Of a stretch of DNA of 64,000 bases, positions 8,567 through 19,207 are shown piece by piece. This DNA comes from Eikenella corrodens (lineage in GTDB: Bacteria > Pseudomonadota > Gammaproteobacteria > Burkholderiales > Neisseriaceae), in contig NZ_LT906482.1 in NCBI RefSeq assembly GCF_900187105.1, positions 1,116,001 through 1,180,000 on the forward strand. The letters run 5' to 3'. How positions within the stretch are numbered: position 1 is the stretch's first letter; each line of letters opens with the position of its first letter. The notes beneath the pieces were generated by a model. It saw only the letters and a list, made by a program, of their open reading frames with translations. It did no database searches and was not told the DNA's origin. A program made the translations under genes and the position numbers.

Positions 8567-8938
8567 ATGCCAACTATTAACCAGTTAGTACGCAAGGGCC
8601 GCAAAAAGCCCGAGTACGTAAACAAGGTGCCCGCACTGGAAGCTTGCCCGCAAAAACGCGGCGTATGCACCCGTGTGTACACCACTACTCCGAAAAAACC
8701 GAACTCCGCTTTGCGTAAAGTGTGCAAAGTGCGCCTAACCAACGGGTTTGAAGTGATTTCATATATCGGCGGTGAAGGTCACAACTTGCAAGAGCACAGC
8801 GTGGTGCTGATCCGCGGCGGTCGTGTGAAAGACTTGCCGGGTGTGCGCTACCACACTGTTCGTGGTTCTTTGGATACTGCCGGCGTGAAAGACCGCAAAC
8901 AGGCACGCTCCAAATACGGTGCTAAACGCCCGAAATAA
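8567..8938 (+). CDS. rpsL: 30S ribosomal protein S12
   Basis: The 123-residue S12 protein lies at the decoding centre of the small subunit and affects accuracy. The start is the ATG after AGGACGAG, giving the family start [11 protein letters not shown]. The streptomycin-contact lysines are the wild-type ones: [13 protein letters not shown] near residue 42 and [12 protein letters not shown] near residue 87. It is the first gene of the str operon, with rpsG and fusA behind it. Confidence 0.98.
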   Translation: MPTINQLVRKGRKKPEYVNKVPALEACPQKRGVCTRVYTTTPKKPNSALRKVCKVRLTNGFEVISYIGGEGHNLQEHSVVLIRGGRVKDLPGVRYHTVRGSLDTAGVKDRKQARSKYGAKRPK

Positions 8939-9055
8939 TTTTTTAATACAGGCACGTCGGCCGTTATTGCTGATATAAGCCGGCCGAGTAAGTGAATGCT
9001 CCCCAATGGGCATTCGCGGGAATCATCCCAGCTGAATAGATTAAAGGAAATTGAA

Positions 9056-9529
9056 ATGCCAAGACGTAGAGAAGTCCCTAAGCGCGACGTATTGCCGGAT
9101 CCGAAGTTCGGCAGCGTTGAACTGACCAAGTTTATGAATGTCTTGATGGTTGACGGTAAAAAATCGGTTGCCGAGCGCATCGTGTATGGTGCTCTGGAGC
9201 AAATTGCCAAGAAAGTACAGGGCAAAGAGGCAATCGAAGTGTTTAACGAAGCCATCGACAATGCCAAACCCATCGTGGAAGTGAAAAGCCGCCGTGTTGG
9301 TGGTGCTAACTACCAGGTTCCTGTTGAGGTTCGTCCTTCCCGCCGTTTGGCCTTGGCAATGCGCTGGGTGCGCGATGCAGCCCGCAAGCGTGGCGAAAAA
9401 TCCATGGATTTGCGCCTGGCCGGTGAGTTGATTGATGCCGCAGAAGGCCGTGGCGGCGCCATGAAAAAACGTGAAGAAGTACACCGCATGGCTGAAGCCA
9501 ACAAAGCCTTCTCTCACTTCCGCTTCTAA
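9056..9529 (+). CDS. rpsG: 30S ribosomal protein S7
   Basis: A protein of about 157 residues that nucleates assembly of the 30S head and contacts E-site tRNA. The start [10 protein letters not shown] matches the family, and ATG 9056 follows AAAGGAAATTGA. It is second in the str operon, 117 bases after rpsL and 18 bases before fusA. In E. coli S7 represses this operon by binding the rpsL-rpsG spacer; whether this spacer folds similarly I cannot tell. Confidence 0.98.
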   Translation: MPRRREVPKRDVLPDPKFGSVELTKFMNVLMVDGKKSVAERIVYGALEQIAKKVQGKEAIEVFNEAIDNAKPIVEVKSRRVGGANYQVPVEVRPSRRLALAMRWVRDAARKRGEKSMDLRLAGELIDAAEGRGGAMKKREEVHRMAEANKAFSHFRF

Positions 9530-9547
9530 TTTTGAAAGGCGATTGAA

Positions 9548-11653
9548 ATGGCTCGTAAAACCCCGATTAATTTGTACCGTAATATCGGTATTTCTGCCCA
9601 CATTGATGCGGGTAAAACCACTACTACCGAACGTATCCTGTTCTACACTGGCTTGACCCATAAATTGGGTGAAGTGCATGACGGTGCCGCTACTACCGAC
9701 TACATGGAACAAGAGCAAGAGCGTGGTATTACCATTACCTCTGCTGCTGTAACTTCCTATTGGTCTGGTATGGCGAAGCAGTTTCCTGAGCATCGTTTCA
9801 ACATCATTGATACCCCCGGACACGTTGACTTCACCGTAGAGGTGGAGCGTTCTATGCGTGTATTGGACGGCGCAGTAATGGTTTACTGTGCGGTAGGTGG
9901 TGTTCAGCCTCAGTCTGAAACTGTGTGGCGCCAAGCCAATAAATACCAAGTTCCGCGCTTGGCATTTGTAAACAAAATGGACCGTCAAGGTGCCAACTTC
10001 TTCCGCGTAGTTGAGCAGATGAAAACCCGTCTGCGCGCCAATCCCGTGCCAATCGTGATTCCGGTTGGTGCCGAGGATAAATTCGAAGGCGTAGTGGACT
10101 TGCTGAAGATGAAAGCCATTATTTGGAATGAAGCCGACAAAGGCGTAACTTTCGAATATGACGATATCCCGGCTGATTTGGTTCCGACTGCCGAAGAGTG
10201 GCGTCAGAATATGATCGAAGCCGCCGCCGAAGCCAGCGAAGAGTTGATGGACAAGTACTTGGGTGGTGAAGAGCTGTCTGAAGAAGAAATCGTTGGCGCG
10301 CTGCGTCAGCGTACGTTAGCCGGTGAAATCCAGCCGATGTTGTGCGGTTCTGCATTTAAAAACAAAGGTGTTCAGCGTATGTTGGATGCCGTGGTTGAAC
10401 TGCTGCCTGCTCCGACCGACATTCCTCCAGTTCAAGGTGTTAACCCTGATACTGAAGAAGCCGACAGCCGCCAAGCCAGTGATGACGAGAAATTCTCCGC
10501 TTTGGCTTTCAAGATGCTGAATGATAAATACGTTGGTCAACTGACCTTTATCCGTGTTTACTCTGGTGTGGTGAAATCTGGCGACACTGTTCTGAACTCT
10601 GTTAAAGGCACTCGTGAGCGTATCGGCCGTTTGGTGCAGATGACTGCCGCTGATCGTACTGAGATTGAAGAGGTACGTGCTGGCGACATCGCTGCTGCTA
10701 TTGGTTTGAAAGACGTAACCACTGGTGAAACTCTGTGTGCAGAAAATGCCCCGATTATCTTAGAACGCATGGAATTCCCCGAGCCGGTAATCCACATTGC
10801 CGTTGAGCCGAAAACTAAGGCCGACCAAGAGAAAATGGGTATCGCTCTGAACCGTTTGGCTAAAGAAGACCCGTCTTTCCGTGTGCGCACTGATGAAGAA
10901 TCTGGCCAAACCATTATTTCCGGTATGGGCGAGCTGCACTTGGAAATTATCGTGGACCGCATGAAGCGTGAGTTCGGTGTGGAAGCTAATGTGGGTGCAC
11001 CGCAGGTGGCCTACCGCGAAACCATCCGCAAAGAAGTGGAATCCGAAGCTAAACACGTTAAACAGTCTGGCGGTAAAGGTCAGTATGGTCACGTTGTGAT
11101 CAAAATGGAACCGATGGAGCCGGGTGGTGCAGGCTATGAATTTATCGATGAAATTAAAGGTGGTGTGATTCCGCGCGAATTCATCCCGTCTGTCGATAAA
11201 GGTATCCGCGACACTCTGCAAAATGGTATCGTAGCCGGTTATCCGGTGGTAGATGTTCGCGTCCGCCTGACTTTCGGTTCTTACCACGATGTGGACTCTT
11301 CGCAAATTGCGTTTGAATTGGCCGCTTCTATGGCATTCAAAGACGGTATGCGTAAAGCCTCTCCGGTACTGCTGGAGCCGATTATGGCTGTGGAAGTAGA
11401 AACTCCGGAAGACTACATGGGCGATGTAATGGGCGACTTGAACCGTCGCCGTGGCATCGTATTGGGTATGGACGACGACGGTATCGGCGGTAAGAAAGTA
11501 CGTGCTGAAGTGCCGTTGGCTGAGATGTTCGGTTATTCAACCGACCTGCGTTCCGCTACCCAGGGTCGCGCTACCTACACCATGGAGTTCAAGAAATACG
11601 CAGAAGCTCCGGCTCATGTGGCAGAAAAAGTAGTAGCAGACCGCAAAGGTTAA
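9548..11653 (+). CDS. fusA: Translation elongation factor G
   Basis: A 701-residue GTPase that drives ribosome translocation and, with RRF, ribosome recycling. G1 is AHIDAGKTT near residue 18, G2/switch I includes [10 protein letters not shown]3 is DTPGHVDF near residue 89 and G4 is NKMD near residue 142. The length and domains II-V ([14 protein letters not shown], then [11 protein letters not shown]) are standard. AAAGGCGATTGAA is the ribosome site. A hairpin of uptake sequences separates it from the downstream tuf gene. Confidence 0.98.
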   Translation: MARKTPINLYRNIGISAHIDAGKTTTTERILFYTGLTHKLGEVHDGAATTDYMEQEQERGITITSAAVTSYWSGMAKQFPEHRFNIIDTPGHVDFTVEVERSMRVLDGAVMVYCAVGGVQPQSETVWRQANKYQVPRLAFVNKMDRQGANFFRVVEQMKTRLRANPVPIVIPVGAEDKFEGVVDLLKMKAIIWNEADKGVTFEYDDIPADLVPTAEEWRQNMIEAAAEASEELMDKYLGGEELSEEEIVGALRQRTLAGEIQPMLCGSAFKNKGVQRMLDAVVELLPAPTDIPPVQGVNPDTEEADSRQASDDEKFSALAFKMLNDKYVGQLTFIRVYSGVVKSGDTVLNSVKGTRERIGRLVQMTAADRTEIEEVRAGDIAAAIGLKDVTTGETLCAENAPIILERMEFPEPVIHIAVEPKTKADQEKMGIALNRLAKEDPSFRVRTDEESGQTIISGMGELHLEIIVDRMKREFGVEANVGAPQVAYRETIRKEVESEAKHVKQSGGKGQYGHVVIKMEPMEPGGAGYEFIDEIKGGVIPREFIPSVDKGIRDTLQNGIVAGYPVVDVRVRLTFGSYHDVDSSQIAFELAASMAFKDGMRKASPVLLEPIMAVEVETPEDYMGDVMGDLNRRRGIVLGMDDDGIGGKKVRAEVPLAEMFGYSTDLRSATQGRATYTMEFKKYAEAPAHVAEKVVADRKG

Positions 11654-11695
11654 CTTTGCAATCTAGGCTGTTCTTTGAGATGGGCAGCCGTTTAC

Positions 11696-11745
11696 AGGCT
11701 ACCTGAAAACTATTTCAGGTGATGAAGCTAATTTTCAGGTAGCCT
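11696..11745 (+). terminator. Uptake-sequence hairpin between fusA and tuf
   Basis: AGGCTACCTGAAAA (from 11696) and TTTTCAGGTAGCCT (to 11745) enclose a 24-base loop that holds a further partial TTTCAGGT; T-rich sequence follows. It could reduce read-through from fusA into tuf, which are often co-transcribed. Confidence 0.5.
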
Positions 11746-11786
11746 TTGTTCTTTTAATCGATCTTTATATGAAAAGGAATTAGCTC

Positions 11787-12971
11787 ATGGCTAAGGAAAA
11801 ATTTGAACGTAGCAAACCGCACGTAAACGTTGGCACCATCGGTCACGTTGACCATGGTAAGACCACGCTGACAGCAGCATTGACCACTATTCTGGCTGAA
11901 AAATTCGGCGGTCAAGCTAAAGCTTATGACCAGATTGACAATGCCCCGGAAGAAAAAGCCCGCGGTATTACCATTAACACCGCCCACGTAGAATACGAAA
12001 CCGAAGGTCGCCACTACGCTCACGTAGACTGCCCCGGTCACGCCGACTACGTAAAAAACATGATTACCGGTGCTGCCCAAATGGACGGTGCCATCCTGGT
12101 GGTATCCGCTGCTGACGGCCCCATGCCTCAGACTCGCGAACACATCCTGTTGGCTCGTCAGGTAGGTGTACCCTACATCCTCGTATTCATGAACAAATGC
12201 GACATGGTAGATGATGCCGAGCTGCTTGAGTTGGTTGAGATGGAAATCCGCGACCTGCTCTCCAGCTATGACTTCCCTGGTGACGACTGCCCGATCGTAC
12301 AAGGTTCCGCTCTCAAAGCCCTCGAAGGCGATGCCGGTTACAAAGAAAAAATCTTCGAACTAGCTGCTGCTTTGGATAGCTACATCCCCACTCCTCAACG
12401 TGCTGTAGACAAACCCTTCCTGTTGCCGATCGAAGACGTATTCTCTATCTCCGGCCGTGGTACCGTAGTAACCGGTCGTGTAGAGCGCGGCATCATCAAA
12501 GTAGGTGAAGAGATCGAAATCGTTGGTCTGAAGCCCACTCAGAAAACTACCTGTACTGGCGTGGAAATGTTCCGCAAACTGCTGGACGAAGGTCAGGCCG
12601 GTGACAACGTAGGCGTACTGCTGCGCGGTACCAAACGTGAAGAAGTTGAGCGTGGTCAAGTATTGGCTAAACCCGGCACCATCACTCCGCACACCAAGTT
12701 CAAAGCCGAAGTATACGTATTGAGCAAAGAAGAAGGTGGTCGTCACACCCCGTTCTTTGCCAACTACCGTCCACAGTTCTACTTCCGTACTACTGACGTA
12801 ACCGGTGCTGTAGAGCTGGAGCCTGGTGTAGAAATGGTTATGCCTGGTGAGAACGTAACCATCACCGTAGAACTGATTGCTCCGATTGCTATGGAAGAAG
12901 GTCTGCGCTTTGCGATTCGCGAAGGTGGCCGTACGGTAGGTGCCGGTGTGGTGGCTTCCGTGATCGCTTAA
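11787..12971 (+). CDS. tuf: Elongation factor Tu, copy 1
   Basis: A 394-residue GTPase that brings aminoacyl-tRNA to the ribosome. G1 is GHVDHGKTT near residue 19, G3 is DCPGHADY near 81 and G4 is NKCD near 136. The coding sequence reads the same as the second tuf gene at 14842, codon for codon, while the flanking bases differ. AAAAGGAATTAGCTC gives the ribosome site. rpsJ follows after 16 bases. Confidence 0.98.
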   Translation: MAKEKFERSKPHVNVGTIGHVDHGKTTLTAALTTILAEKFGGQAKAYDQIDNAPEEKARGITINTAHVEYETEGRHYAHVDCPGHADYVKNMITGAAQMDGAILVVSAADGPMPQTREHILLARQVGVPYILVFMNKCDMVDDAELLELVEMEIRDLLSSYDFPGDDCPIVQGSALKALEGDAGYKEKIFELAAALDSYIPTPQRAVDKPFLLPIEDVFSISGRGTVVTGRVERGIIKVGEEIEIVGLKPTQKTTCTGVEMFRKLLDEGQAGDNVGVLLRGTKREEVERGQVLAKPGTITPHTKFKAEVYVLSKEEGGRHTPFFANYRPQFYFRTTDVTGAVELEPGVEMVMPGENVTITVELIAPIAMEEGLRFAIREGGRTVGAGVVASVIA

Positions 12972-12987
12972 GAAGGATATCGAATAA

Positions 12988-13299
12988 ATGGCAAATCAAA
13001 AAATCCGTATCCGTCTGAAAGCTTATGATTACAGCCTGATTGACCGTTCTGCTCAGGAAATCGTTGAAACTGCCAAGCGCACTGGTGCTGTGGTAAAAGG
13101 TCCGATTCCGTTGCCGACCAAAATCGAGCGTTTCAATATCCTGCGTTCTCCGCACGTGAATAAAACTTCACGTGAACAATTGGAAATCCGCACTCATCTG
13201 CGCTTGATGGATATTGTGGATTGGACTGACAAGACCACTGATGCACTGATGAAGCTGGATTTGCCGGCCGGTGTGGACGTGGAAATCAAAGTTCAGTAA
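12988..13299 (+). CDS. rpsJ: 30S ribosomal protein S10
   Basis: The 103-residue S10 protein is part of the 30S head and, with NusB, of antitermination complexes. AAGGATATCGAATA precedes the ATG. In relatives rpsJ opens the long S10 operon (rplC, rplD, rplW and so on). Here it is followed by a strong terminator and rsmD, so it has become detached from the other S10 genes and forms a unit with tuf. Confidence 0.97.
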   Translation: MANQKIRIRLKAYDYSLIDRSAQEIVETAKRTGAVVKGPIPLPTKIERFNILRSPHVNKTSREQLEIRTHLRLMDIVDWTDKTTDALMKLDLPAGVDVEIKVQ

Positions 13300-13318
13300 T
13301 CTGCTTGCAGATAATATC

Positions 13319-13348
13319 AAAGCCGAACGGAATCTCCGTTCGGCTTTT
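13319..13348 (+). terminator. Rho-independent terminator after rpsJ
   Basis: AAGCCGAACGGA and TCCGTTCGGCTT form a GC-rich 12-bp stem with a 3-base loop, followed by TTTT. It is one of the few terminators here not built from uptake sequences. Confidence 0.9.
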
Positions 13349-13461
13349 TGTGACCAAGAGCCTTACTTAGTAGGGTAAATTGATACTATATGGAAGGGCG
13401 GCATTTAGCTATTCTATGGAAATAGGCAGCTATGAGTTTTCCTCATTTTTGTGGAGCAGGT

Positions 13462-14028
13462 ATGCAAAAACAAAATAAGCACAATAAACACAAAAATCAA
13501 ATCCGTATTATTGGTGGGGAGCTGCGCGGGCGGAAAGTTCGGTTTGCTGATGCAGAAGGCTTGCGCCCAACCGCAGATAGTGTGCGGGAGCGTTTATTTA
13601 ACTGGTTGGGACAGGATTTAACCGGTCAAGTGGTGTTGGATTTGTTTGCTGGTAGCGGAGCCTTGGGTTTTGAGGCTGCCTCGCGAGGGGCGAAACGGGT
13701 TGTGTTGGTAGAAAATAATCGGCGGACTGCTGCAAGTTTACAACAGCAAATACAAGAATTGAGGCTACCTGAAAGAATGAAGGTTGAATCCATGGATTCT
13801 TTTGTGTTTTTAGAAAAAACACAAGAGCAATTTGATGTGGTGTTTTTGGATCCACCATTTGCTTGGCAGAGATGGGTTGAGCTTTTTATGTGCTTGGAGC
13901 AGCGTTTGCATAGTGGTGCATATATATATGCTGAAGCAGGAGACTTGCCTGTTTGGCCTGATTATCTGTTGGAGTTGAATGCCGGGCAATCAGGATTAAG
14001 TAAATATGCGCTGCTCAAGAAGAAATGA
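13462..14028 (+). CDS. rsmD: 16S rRNA (guanine(966)-N2)-methyltransferase
   Basis: A 188-residue SAM-dependent enzyme that methylates G966 of 16S rRNA. IRIIGGELRGRK near the start, LRPTADSVRERLFNWL, the SAM loop LDLFAGSGALGFEA and the catalytic motif FLDPPF define the family. ATG 13462 is preferred because GGAGCAGG precedes it; ATG 13432 would add 10 residues and is possible. Codon use is AT-richer than in the surrounding operons. An uptake sequence lies inside the gene near 13762 and encodes part of RLPER. Confidence 0.93.
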   Translation: MQKQNKHNKHKNQIRIIGGELRGRKVRFADAEGLRPTADSVRERLFNWLGQDLTGQVVLDLFAGSGALGFEAASRGAKRVVLVENNRRTAASLQQQIQELRLPERMKVESMDSFVFLEKTQEQFDVVFLDPPFAWQRWVELFMCLEQRLHSGAYIYAEAGDLPVWPDYLLELNAGQSGLSKYALLKKK

Positions 14029-14110
14029 AGCTGGATTGTTTTAATAATTGTTATCAAAGAAGAAAATTTTATATTTTGCCAAGGGAGAGGCTACCTGAAA
14101 GCTGGTCTGT

Positions 14111-14118
14111 GCTATAAT
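14111..14118 (+). promoter_or_regulatory. Extended -10 promoter for fdx
   Basis: TGCTATAAT, an extended -10 box, lies about 47 bases before fdx, just past an uptake sequence. No clear -35 box. Confidence 0.5.
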
Positions 14119-14155
14119 CCCGCCCCTTAATTTTGGATAACTTAGAAGATATTAA

Positions 14156-14422
<267 letters not shown>

Positions 14423-14484
14423 GATTTAATTTCAATTAAAAATATTGACTTGCGGCTAGTTCTGAAAAAAAGAATAAATTTTGC

Positions 14485-14514
14485 TTGACGATTGGTCAGG
14501 AAAGCCGCTATATT
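14485..14514 (+). promoter_or_regulatory. Promoter of the tRNA-tuf operon
   Basis: TTGACG (14485-14490) and TATATT (14509-14514) are 18 bases apart and end 13 bases before tRNA-Tyr. They probably drive the three tRNAs and the second tuf gene. Confidence 0.7.
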
Positions 14515-14527
14515 TCTTTTCTCTTTT

Positions 14528-14611
14528 GGTGGGATTCCCGAGCGGTCAAAGGGGGCAGACTGTAAATCTGTTGCGAGAGCTTCGAAGGTTCGAATCCTTC
14601 TCCCACCACCA
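14528..14611 (+). tRNA. tRNA-Tyr (GTA)
   Basis: An 84-base tRNA with a long variable arm. Acceptor GGTGGGA pairs with TCCCACC, the anticodon loop is CTGTAAA with GTA, the T loop is GGTTCGAATCC, and CCA is encoded. Confidence 0.95.
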
Positions 14612-14634
14612 ATTACTATGTTGGGGCATCAAGG

Positions 14635-14708
14635 GCGGGTGTAGCTCAATGGTAGAGCAGAAGCCTTCCAAGCTTACGGTGAGGGTTCGATTCCCTTCAC
14701 CCGCTCCA
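14635..14708 (+). tRNA. tRNA-Gly (TCC)
   Basis: A 74-base tRNA. Acceptor GCGGGTG pairs with CACCCGC, the anticodon loop is CTTCCAA with TCC, and CCA is encoded. The outermost anticodon-stem pair looks like G-A. Confidence 0.93.
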
Positions 14709-14721
14709 ATAAATTTTTAAG

Positions 14722-14796
<75 letters not shown>

Positions 14797-14841
14797 TCTA
14801 TTTCTATCCCTTTGTTTACTTCAAGCTAATAGGAAATTGCC

Positions 14842-16026
14842 ATGGCTAAGGAAAAATTTGAACGTAGCAAACCGCACGTAAACGTTGGCACCATCGGTCA
14901 CGTTGACCATGGTAAGACCACGCTGACAGCAGCATTGACCACTATTCTGGCTGAAAAATTCGGCGGTCAAGCTAAAGCTTATGACCAGATTGACAATGCC
15001 CCGGAAGAAAAAGCCCGCGGTATTACCATTAACACCGCCCACGTAGAATACGAAACCGAAGGTCGCCACTACGCTCACGTAGACTGCCCCGGTCACGCCG
15101 ACTACGTAAAAAACATGATTACCGGTGCTGCCCAAATGGACGGTGCCATCCTGGTGGTATCCGCTGCTGACGGCCCCATGCCTCAGACTCGCGAACACAT
15201 CCTGTTGGCTCGTCAGGTAGGTGTACCCTACATCCTCGTATTCATGAACAAATGCGACATGGTAGATGATGCCGAGCTGCTTGAGTTGGTTGAGATGGAA
15301 ATCCGCGACCTGCTCTCCAGCTATGACTTCCCTGGTGACGACTGCCCGATCGTACAAGGTTCCGCTCTCAAAGCCCTCGAAGGCGATGCCGGTTACAAAG
15401 AAAAAATCTTCGAACTAGCTGCTGCTTTGGATAGCTACATCCCCACTCCTCAACGTGCTGTAGACAAACCCTTCCTGTTGCCGATCGAAGACGTATTCTC
15501 TATCTCCGGCCGTGGTACCGTAGTAACCGGTCGTGTAGAGCGCGGCATCATCAAAGTAGGTGAAGAGATCGAAATCGTTGGTCTGAAGCCCACTCAGAAA
15601 ACTACCTGTACTGGCGTGGAAATGTTCCGCAAACTGCTGGACGAAGGTCAGGCCGGTGACAACGTAGGCGTACTGCTGCGCGGTACCAAACGTGAAGAAG
15701 TTGAGCGTGGTCAAGTATTGGCTAAACCCGGCACCATCACTCCGCACACCAAGTTCAAAGCCGAAGTATACGTATTGAGCAAAGAAGAAGGTGGTCGTCA
15801 CACCCCGTTCTTTGCCAACTACCGTCCACAGTTCTACTTCCGTACTACTGACGTAACCGGTGCTGTAGAGCTGGAGCCTGGTGTAGAAATGGTTATGCCT
15901 GGTGAGAACGTAACCATCACCGTAGAACTGATTGCTCCGATTGCTATGGAAGAAGGTCTGCGCTTTGCGATTCGCGAAGGTGGCCGTACGGTAGGTGCCG
16001 GTGTGGTGGCTTCCGTGATCGCTTAA
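14842..16026 (+). CDS. tuf: Elongation factor Tu, copy 2
   Basis: The second EF-Tu gene, 394 residues, with the same protein and, as far as I can read, the same DNA as the copy at 11787. Identity starts at the ATG and stops at the TAA: the leader here is AGGAAATTGCC, and the trailer differs at once. It is co-transcribed with the three tRNAs before it and probably with tRNA-Trp, which begins 7 bases after the stop codon. This is the tufB position of other proteobacteria. Confidence 0.98.
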   Translation: MAKEKFERSKPHVNVGTIGHVDHGKTTLTAALTTILAEKFGGQAKAYDQIDNAPEEKARGITINTAHVEYETEGRHYAHVDCPGHADYVKNMITGAAQMDGAILVVSAADGPMPQTREHILLARQVGVPYILVFMNKCDMVDDAELLELVEMEIRDLLSSYDFPGDDCPIVQGSALKALEGDAGYKEKIFELAAALDSYIPTPQRAVDKPFLLPIEDVFSISGRGTVVTGRVERGIIKVGEEIEIVGLKPTQKTTCTGVEMFRKLLDEGQAGDNVGVLLRGTKREEVERGQVLAKPGTITPHTKFKAEVYVLSKEEGGRHTPFFANYRPQFYFRTTDVTGAVELEPGVEMVMPGENVTITVELIAPIAMEEGLRFAIREGGRTVGAGVVASVIA

Positions 16027-16033
16027 AGGTTAG

Positions 16034-16109
16034 AGGCCAGTAGCTCAATTGGTAGAGTATCGGTCTCCAAAACCGAGGGTTGGGGGTTCGAGACCCTCCT
16101 GGCCTGCCA
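16034..16109 (+). tRNA. tRNA-Trp (CCA)
   Basis: A 76-base tRNA. Acceptor AGGCCAG pairs with CTGGCCT, the anticodon loop is CTCCAAA with CCA, and the 3' CCA is encoded. It lies between tuf and secE, as in many proteobacteria. Confidence 0.95.
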
Positions 16110-16115
16110 AAAGAA

Positions 16116-16143
16116 AGACTAACCGGCCTGCCGGTTAGTCTTT
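16116..16143 (+). terminator. Rho-independent terminator after tRNA-Trp
   Basis: AAGACTAACCGG, CCTG, CCGGTTAGTCTT: a perfect 12-bp stem followed by TTGTTTT. It closes the tRNA-tuf-tRNA unit before secE. Confidence 0.9.
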
Positions 16144-16191
16144 TGTTTTATGCTGTTTTATAAAGAACTATGAAGTTTGGGGTGGTTGCAA

Positions 16192-16638
16192 ATGAGTGAT
16201 CGTAAGCAGAAAGTAAAAGAGATGTCCGTTGCTTCGTTGAAGCAGGCTCACCAGGAGTTGCGTAATCGGGGGCAGGGTGCTCAACGTAAGACTGGAAGAG
16301 GAAATGGGGCTAAATTATTTTTGGCAGCTGCTTTGGTTATTGGTGGGGCGATTGGTTTTTCATTTCTGTCTCAGCAGCCGCTATATGTACGAGGTGCCAT
16401 TTTAGGGGTCTCGTTGTTACTCTCTGGGCTAATTGTTTTCTTCTGGTGTGATACTGGTCCTGGGTTAATTCGGTATATCAAGGATTCTGTTGTTGAGATT
16501 AAGAAGGTTGTTTGGCCGCCTAAAAACGAGGCTTGGCGCAATACATTCTTTGTTTTGATCTTCACGGCAGTGCTAACTTTATTTTTGTGGTTGGTGGATT
16601 CTTTTTTGGTGTGGTTATTTACGAAAATTGCTGAGTAA
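16192..16638 (+). CDS. secE: Preprotein translocase subunit SecE
   Basis: A 148-residue subunit of the SecYEG channel. It has a basic N-terminal cytoplasmic tail and two extra helices (about 47-65 and 71-93) before the conserved amphipathic region ([21 protein letters not shown]) and the essential last helix. Three helices is the E. coli form of the protein. ATG 16192 follows GGGGTGG; an in-frame TTG 15 bases upstream is less likely. nusG follows 17 bases after the stop. Confidence 0.95.
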   Translation: MSDRKQKVKEMSVASLKQAHQELRNRGQGAQRKTGRGNGAKLFLAAALVIGGAIGFSFLSQQPLYVRGAILGVSLLLSGLIVFFWCDTGPGLIRYIKDSVVEIKKVVWPPKNEAWRNTFFVLIFTAVLTLFLWLVDSFLVWLFTKIAE

Positions 16639-16655
16639 TTTGCAGGGGCGAGAAA

Positions 16656-17198
16656 ATGGCTAAAAATTGGTATGTCATCCAAGCTTATTCTGGGTTCGAG
16701 AAGAATGTGCAGAAGACTCTGAAGGAGCGGATCGCAAGAGAGGGAATGGAGGGGCTTTTTGGTCAGATTCTGGTGCCAGTTGAAGAGGTTGTTGGTATTA
16801 AGAATGGTCGGAAGACAGTTAGTGAGCGTAAGTTTTTTCCAGGTTATGTGTTGATAGAAATGGAAATGACTGATGAATCATGGCACTTAGTCAAGAGTAC
16901 ACCTAGGGTTAATGGGTTTATTGGGGGTACTGCTAACCGTCCTTTGCCAATTTCTCAACGAGAAGTTGATGCGATAATATCTCAGGTGTTGGCTGTTGCT
17001 GGCTCTGAGAAGAAGCCTAAGCCGCGAGTTGAGTTTATGGTGGGGCAGCAGATCAGGGTGAGCGAAGGTCCATTTTCTGATTTTAACGGGTTGGTTGATG
17101 TTGTTGATTATGAACGCAATAAGTTGCGAGTTTTGGTGCAAATTTTTGGTCGAGAAACGCCTGTTGAGTTGGATTTTAGTCAGGTAGAGAAGATTTAG
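16656..17198 (+). CDS. nusG: Transcription termination/antitermination factor NusG
   Basis: A 180-residue factor that binds RNA polymerase and links it to Rho or to the ribosome. The NGN domain starts with [25 protein letters not shown] and a KOW motif near the C terminus ([17 protein letters not shown]) follow. It forms an operon with secE. Codon use is AT-richer than in rpoBC. Confidence 0.97.
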   Translation: MAKNWYVIQAYSGFEKNVQKTLKERIAREGMEGLFGQILVPVEEVVGIKNGRKTVSERKFFPGYVLIEMEMTDESWHLVKSTPRVNGFIGGTANRPLPISQREVDAIISQVLAVAGSEKKPKPRVEFMVGQQIRVSEGPFSDFNGLVDVVDYERNKLRVLVQIFGRETPVELDFSQVEKI

Positions 17199-17207
17199 TC
17201 TGATTGC

Positions 17208-17236
17208 TTGGCAACAAGTAGGATTTTATTTATAAT
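17208..17236 (+). promoter_or_regulatory. Promoter of rplK-rplA
   Basis: TTGGCA (17208-17213) and TATAAT (17231-17236) are 17 bases apart, about 60 bases before rplK, leaving a leader of some 55 bases. Confidence 0.7.
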
Positions 17237-17298
17237 ATACGGCTTGATTTTTTGGGGAGCAGAATTTCTGCGTATTACCCGTTATTTAGGAGCTAAAT

Positions 17299-17730
17299 GT
17301 GGCAAAGAAAATTGTAGGTTATATTAAGTTGCAGATTCCTGCAGGGAAGGCTAATCCTTCTCCTCCAGTTGGTCCGGCACTGGGTCAGCGTGGTTTAAAT
17401 ATTATGGAATTTTGTAAGGCATTTAATGCGGCTACGCAAAATGTGGAGCCTGGATTGCCGATTCCTGTGGTAATTACTGCGTTCGCAGATAAGTCTTTTA
17501 CATTTGTAATGAAGACTCCTCCGGCCAGTATTTTGCTGAAAAAAGCTGCTGGTTTGCAAAAAGGCAGTTCAAATCCGTTGACTAGCAAGGTTGGTAAGGT
17601 TACTCGTGCCCAGTTGGAAGAAATTGCCAAGACCAAAGAGCCGGATTTGACTGCGGCTGATTTGGATGCGGCAGTTCGTACTATTGCTGGTTCTGCCCGT
17701 TCCATGGGCTTGGATGTGGAGGGTGTGTAA
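17299..17730 (+). CDS. rplK: 50S ribosomal protein L11
   Basis: The 143-residue L11 forms the GTPase-associated stalk base with L10 and L12. It starts at GTG 17299 (M-A-K-K-I-V-G) after TAGGAG; an ATG two bases upstream is out of frame. The N-terminal proline-rich segment ([19 protein letters not shown]), which binds release and stringent factors, is intact. Its TAA overlaps the ATG of rplA by one base (TAATG). Confidence 0.97.
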   Translation: MAKKIVGYIKLQIPAGKANPSPPVGPALGQRGLNIMEFCKAFNAATQNVEPGLPIPVVITAFADKSFTFVMKTPPASILLKKAAGLQKGSSNPLTSKVGKVTRAQLEEIAKTKEPDLTAADLDAAVRTIAGSARSMGLDVEGV

Positions 17731-18425
17731 TGGCTAAGTTATCTAAACGTTTCCAGGGTTTGCGCTCTTCTATTGATTCAAATGTGCACTATTCAATTGA
17801 TGAAGCAATTGAATTGGTGAAGAAAACTGCTACAGCCAAATTTGATGAGTCTGTTGATGTTGCTATCAATTTGGGCGTGGATTCGCGTAAATCTGATCAG
17901 GTAATCCGTGGATCTGTTGTGTTGCCAAAAGGTACCGGTAAAACTGTTCGTGTGGCAGTGTTTACTCAGGGTGCCAATGTTGAGGCTGCAAAAGAAGCAG
18001 GCGCTGATGTGGTTGGGTTTGAGGATCTGGCTGCAGAAGTAAAGGCAGGAAATTTAGATTTTGATGTTGTTATTGCCTCTCCTGATGCGATGCGTATCGT
18101 TGGTCAGCTGGGTACTATCTTGGGGCCGCGCGGTTTGATGCCAAATCCGAAGGTGGGTACGGTTACGCCAAATGTGTCAGAAGCTGTGCGTAATGCCAAG
18201 GCTGGTCAGGTTCAGTATCGCACTGATAAGGCTGGCGTGGTGCATGCTACCATTGGCCGCGCTTCTTTTGCGGCGGCTGATTTGCGCGAAAACTTTAATA
18301 CCCTGTTGGATGCAGTGGTGAAGGCGAAGCCAGCTGCTACTAAGGGTCAGTATTTGAAGAAAATCGCATTATCTAGCACTATGGGTCCTGGTGTCCGTGT
18401 GGATGTTGGTAGTGTGTCTAGTTAG
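17730..18425 (+). CDS. rplA: 50S ribosomal protein L1
   Basis: The 231-residue L1 forms the mobile stalk at the E site and in other bacteria represses its own operon. Family segments [15 protein letters not shown] and [15 protein letters not shown] are present. It is translationally coupled to rplK. Its end is followed by an uptake-sequence pair and a long leader before rplJ, so rplKA and rplJL may be separate units. Confidence 0.97.
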   Translation: MAKLSKRFQGLRSSIDSNVHYSIDEAIELVKKTATAKFDESVDVAINLGVDSRKSDQVIRGSVVLPKGTGKTVRVAVFTQGANVEAAKEAGADVVGFEDLAAEVKAGNLDFDVVIASPDAMRIVGQLGTILGPRGLMPNPKVGTVTPNVSEAVRNAKAGQVQYRTDKAGVVHATIGRASFAAADLRENFNTLLDAVVKAKPAATKGQYLKKIALSSTMGPGVRVDVGSVSS

Positions 18426-18432
18426 AAGAAGT

Positions 18433-18471
18433 TTTCAGGTAGCCTTTGCGAGCTGCTGAGGCTACCTGAAA
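18433..18471 (+). terminator. Inverted uptake-sequence pair between rplA and rplJ
   Basis: TTTCAGGTAGCCT (18433-18445) and AGGCTACCTGAAA (18459-18471) form a 13-bp stem with a 13-base loop, 8 bases past the rplA stop codon. Confidence 0.5.
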
Positions 18472-18499
18472 TATGGACTGCTTATGCTTGATTGTAAGT

Positions 18500-18658
18500 A
18501 GAGTCCAAGACCGTAGGGATCGTAAGATTTAATATTTTACCCTACGTAGACGGTGGTCCTGAGATTATGAGCAAGCAATTGCTTGCAAAATGTCTTTTCA
18601 GGTTGCCGAGCTGGTGGGTGCCGTTAGGCATTCTTTGATAAACAGTAGGAGGTAGACC
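18500..18658 (+). promoter_or_regulatory. Structured leader of rplJ-rplL (likely L10 autoregulation site)
   Basis: The bases before rplJ fold well: CGTAGGG (18512-18518) pairs with CCCTACG (18540-18546), and GCAAGCAATTGCTTGC near 18570 is a perfect hairpin. The position and the GTAGACGGTGG segment recall the L10 leader, which binds the L10-L12 complex and represses translation in other bacteria. The exact site is inferred, not shown. Confidence 0.55.
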
Positions 18659-19162
18659 TTGAGTCTTAGTATTGAAACTAAAAAAGCAGTTGTGGAAGAG
18701 ATTGTTGCTGGTATCGGCAACGCTCAGACCATGGTGCTTGCCGAATACCGCGGTATCAGCGTTGCTAGTATGACCGAATTGCGTGCCAATGCTCGTAAGG
18801 AAGGTGTGTACTTGCGTGTTTTGAAAAACACGTTGGCTCGTCGTGCGGTGGAAGGCACTCCTTTTGCTGGGTTGGCTGAGCATATGGTTGGCCCGTTGGT
18901 ATATGCAGCGTCTGAAGATGCTGTAGCTGCTGCAAAAGTGTTGCACCAATTCTCTAAAAAAGATGAGAAGCTGATCATTAAAGCAGGCTCTTATGACGGT
19001 GCAGTAATGGATGCCGCTCAGGTGGGTCAGCTGGCTGCAATTCCGAGTCGTGAAGAATTGTTGTCCAAATTGCTGTTCCTCATGCAGGCTCCGTTGTCTG
19101 GCATGGCTCGCGGCTTGGCTGCTCTGGCTGAGAAAAAAGCTGCTGAAGAAGCATCTGCTTAA
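18659..19162 (+). CDS. rplJ: 50S ribosomal protein L10
   Basis: A 167-residue protein that anchors the L12 dimers to the ribosome. It starts at TTG 18659 (M-S-L-S-I-E-T-K-K), set by AGGAGG and by the family start; no ATG is available nearby. [16 protein letters not shown] and [10 protein letters not shown] are family landmarks. The C-terminal helix that binds L12 is present. A weak start plus a folded leader fits feedback control. rplL follows after 45 bases. Confidence 0.97.
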   Translation: MSLSIETKKAVVEEIVAGIGNAQTMVLAEYRGISVASMTELRANARKEGVYLRVLKNTLARRAVEGTPFAGLAEHMVGPLVYAASEDAVAAAKVLHQFSKKDEKLIIKAGSYDGAVMDAAQVGQLAAIPSREELLSKLLFLMQAPLSGMARGLAALAEKKAAEEASA

Positions 19163-19207
19163 CTATTTTTATATTTTACTTATTCATTCAATTAGGAGTT
19201 TGATAGC

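Noticed and set aside
14842-16026. Possible assembly duplication of tuf
   Set aside because: The two copies have different leaders, trailers and neighbours (rpsJ against tRNA-Trp), and two tuf genes are normal in this class.
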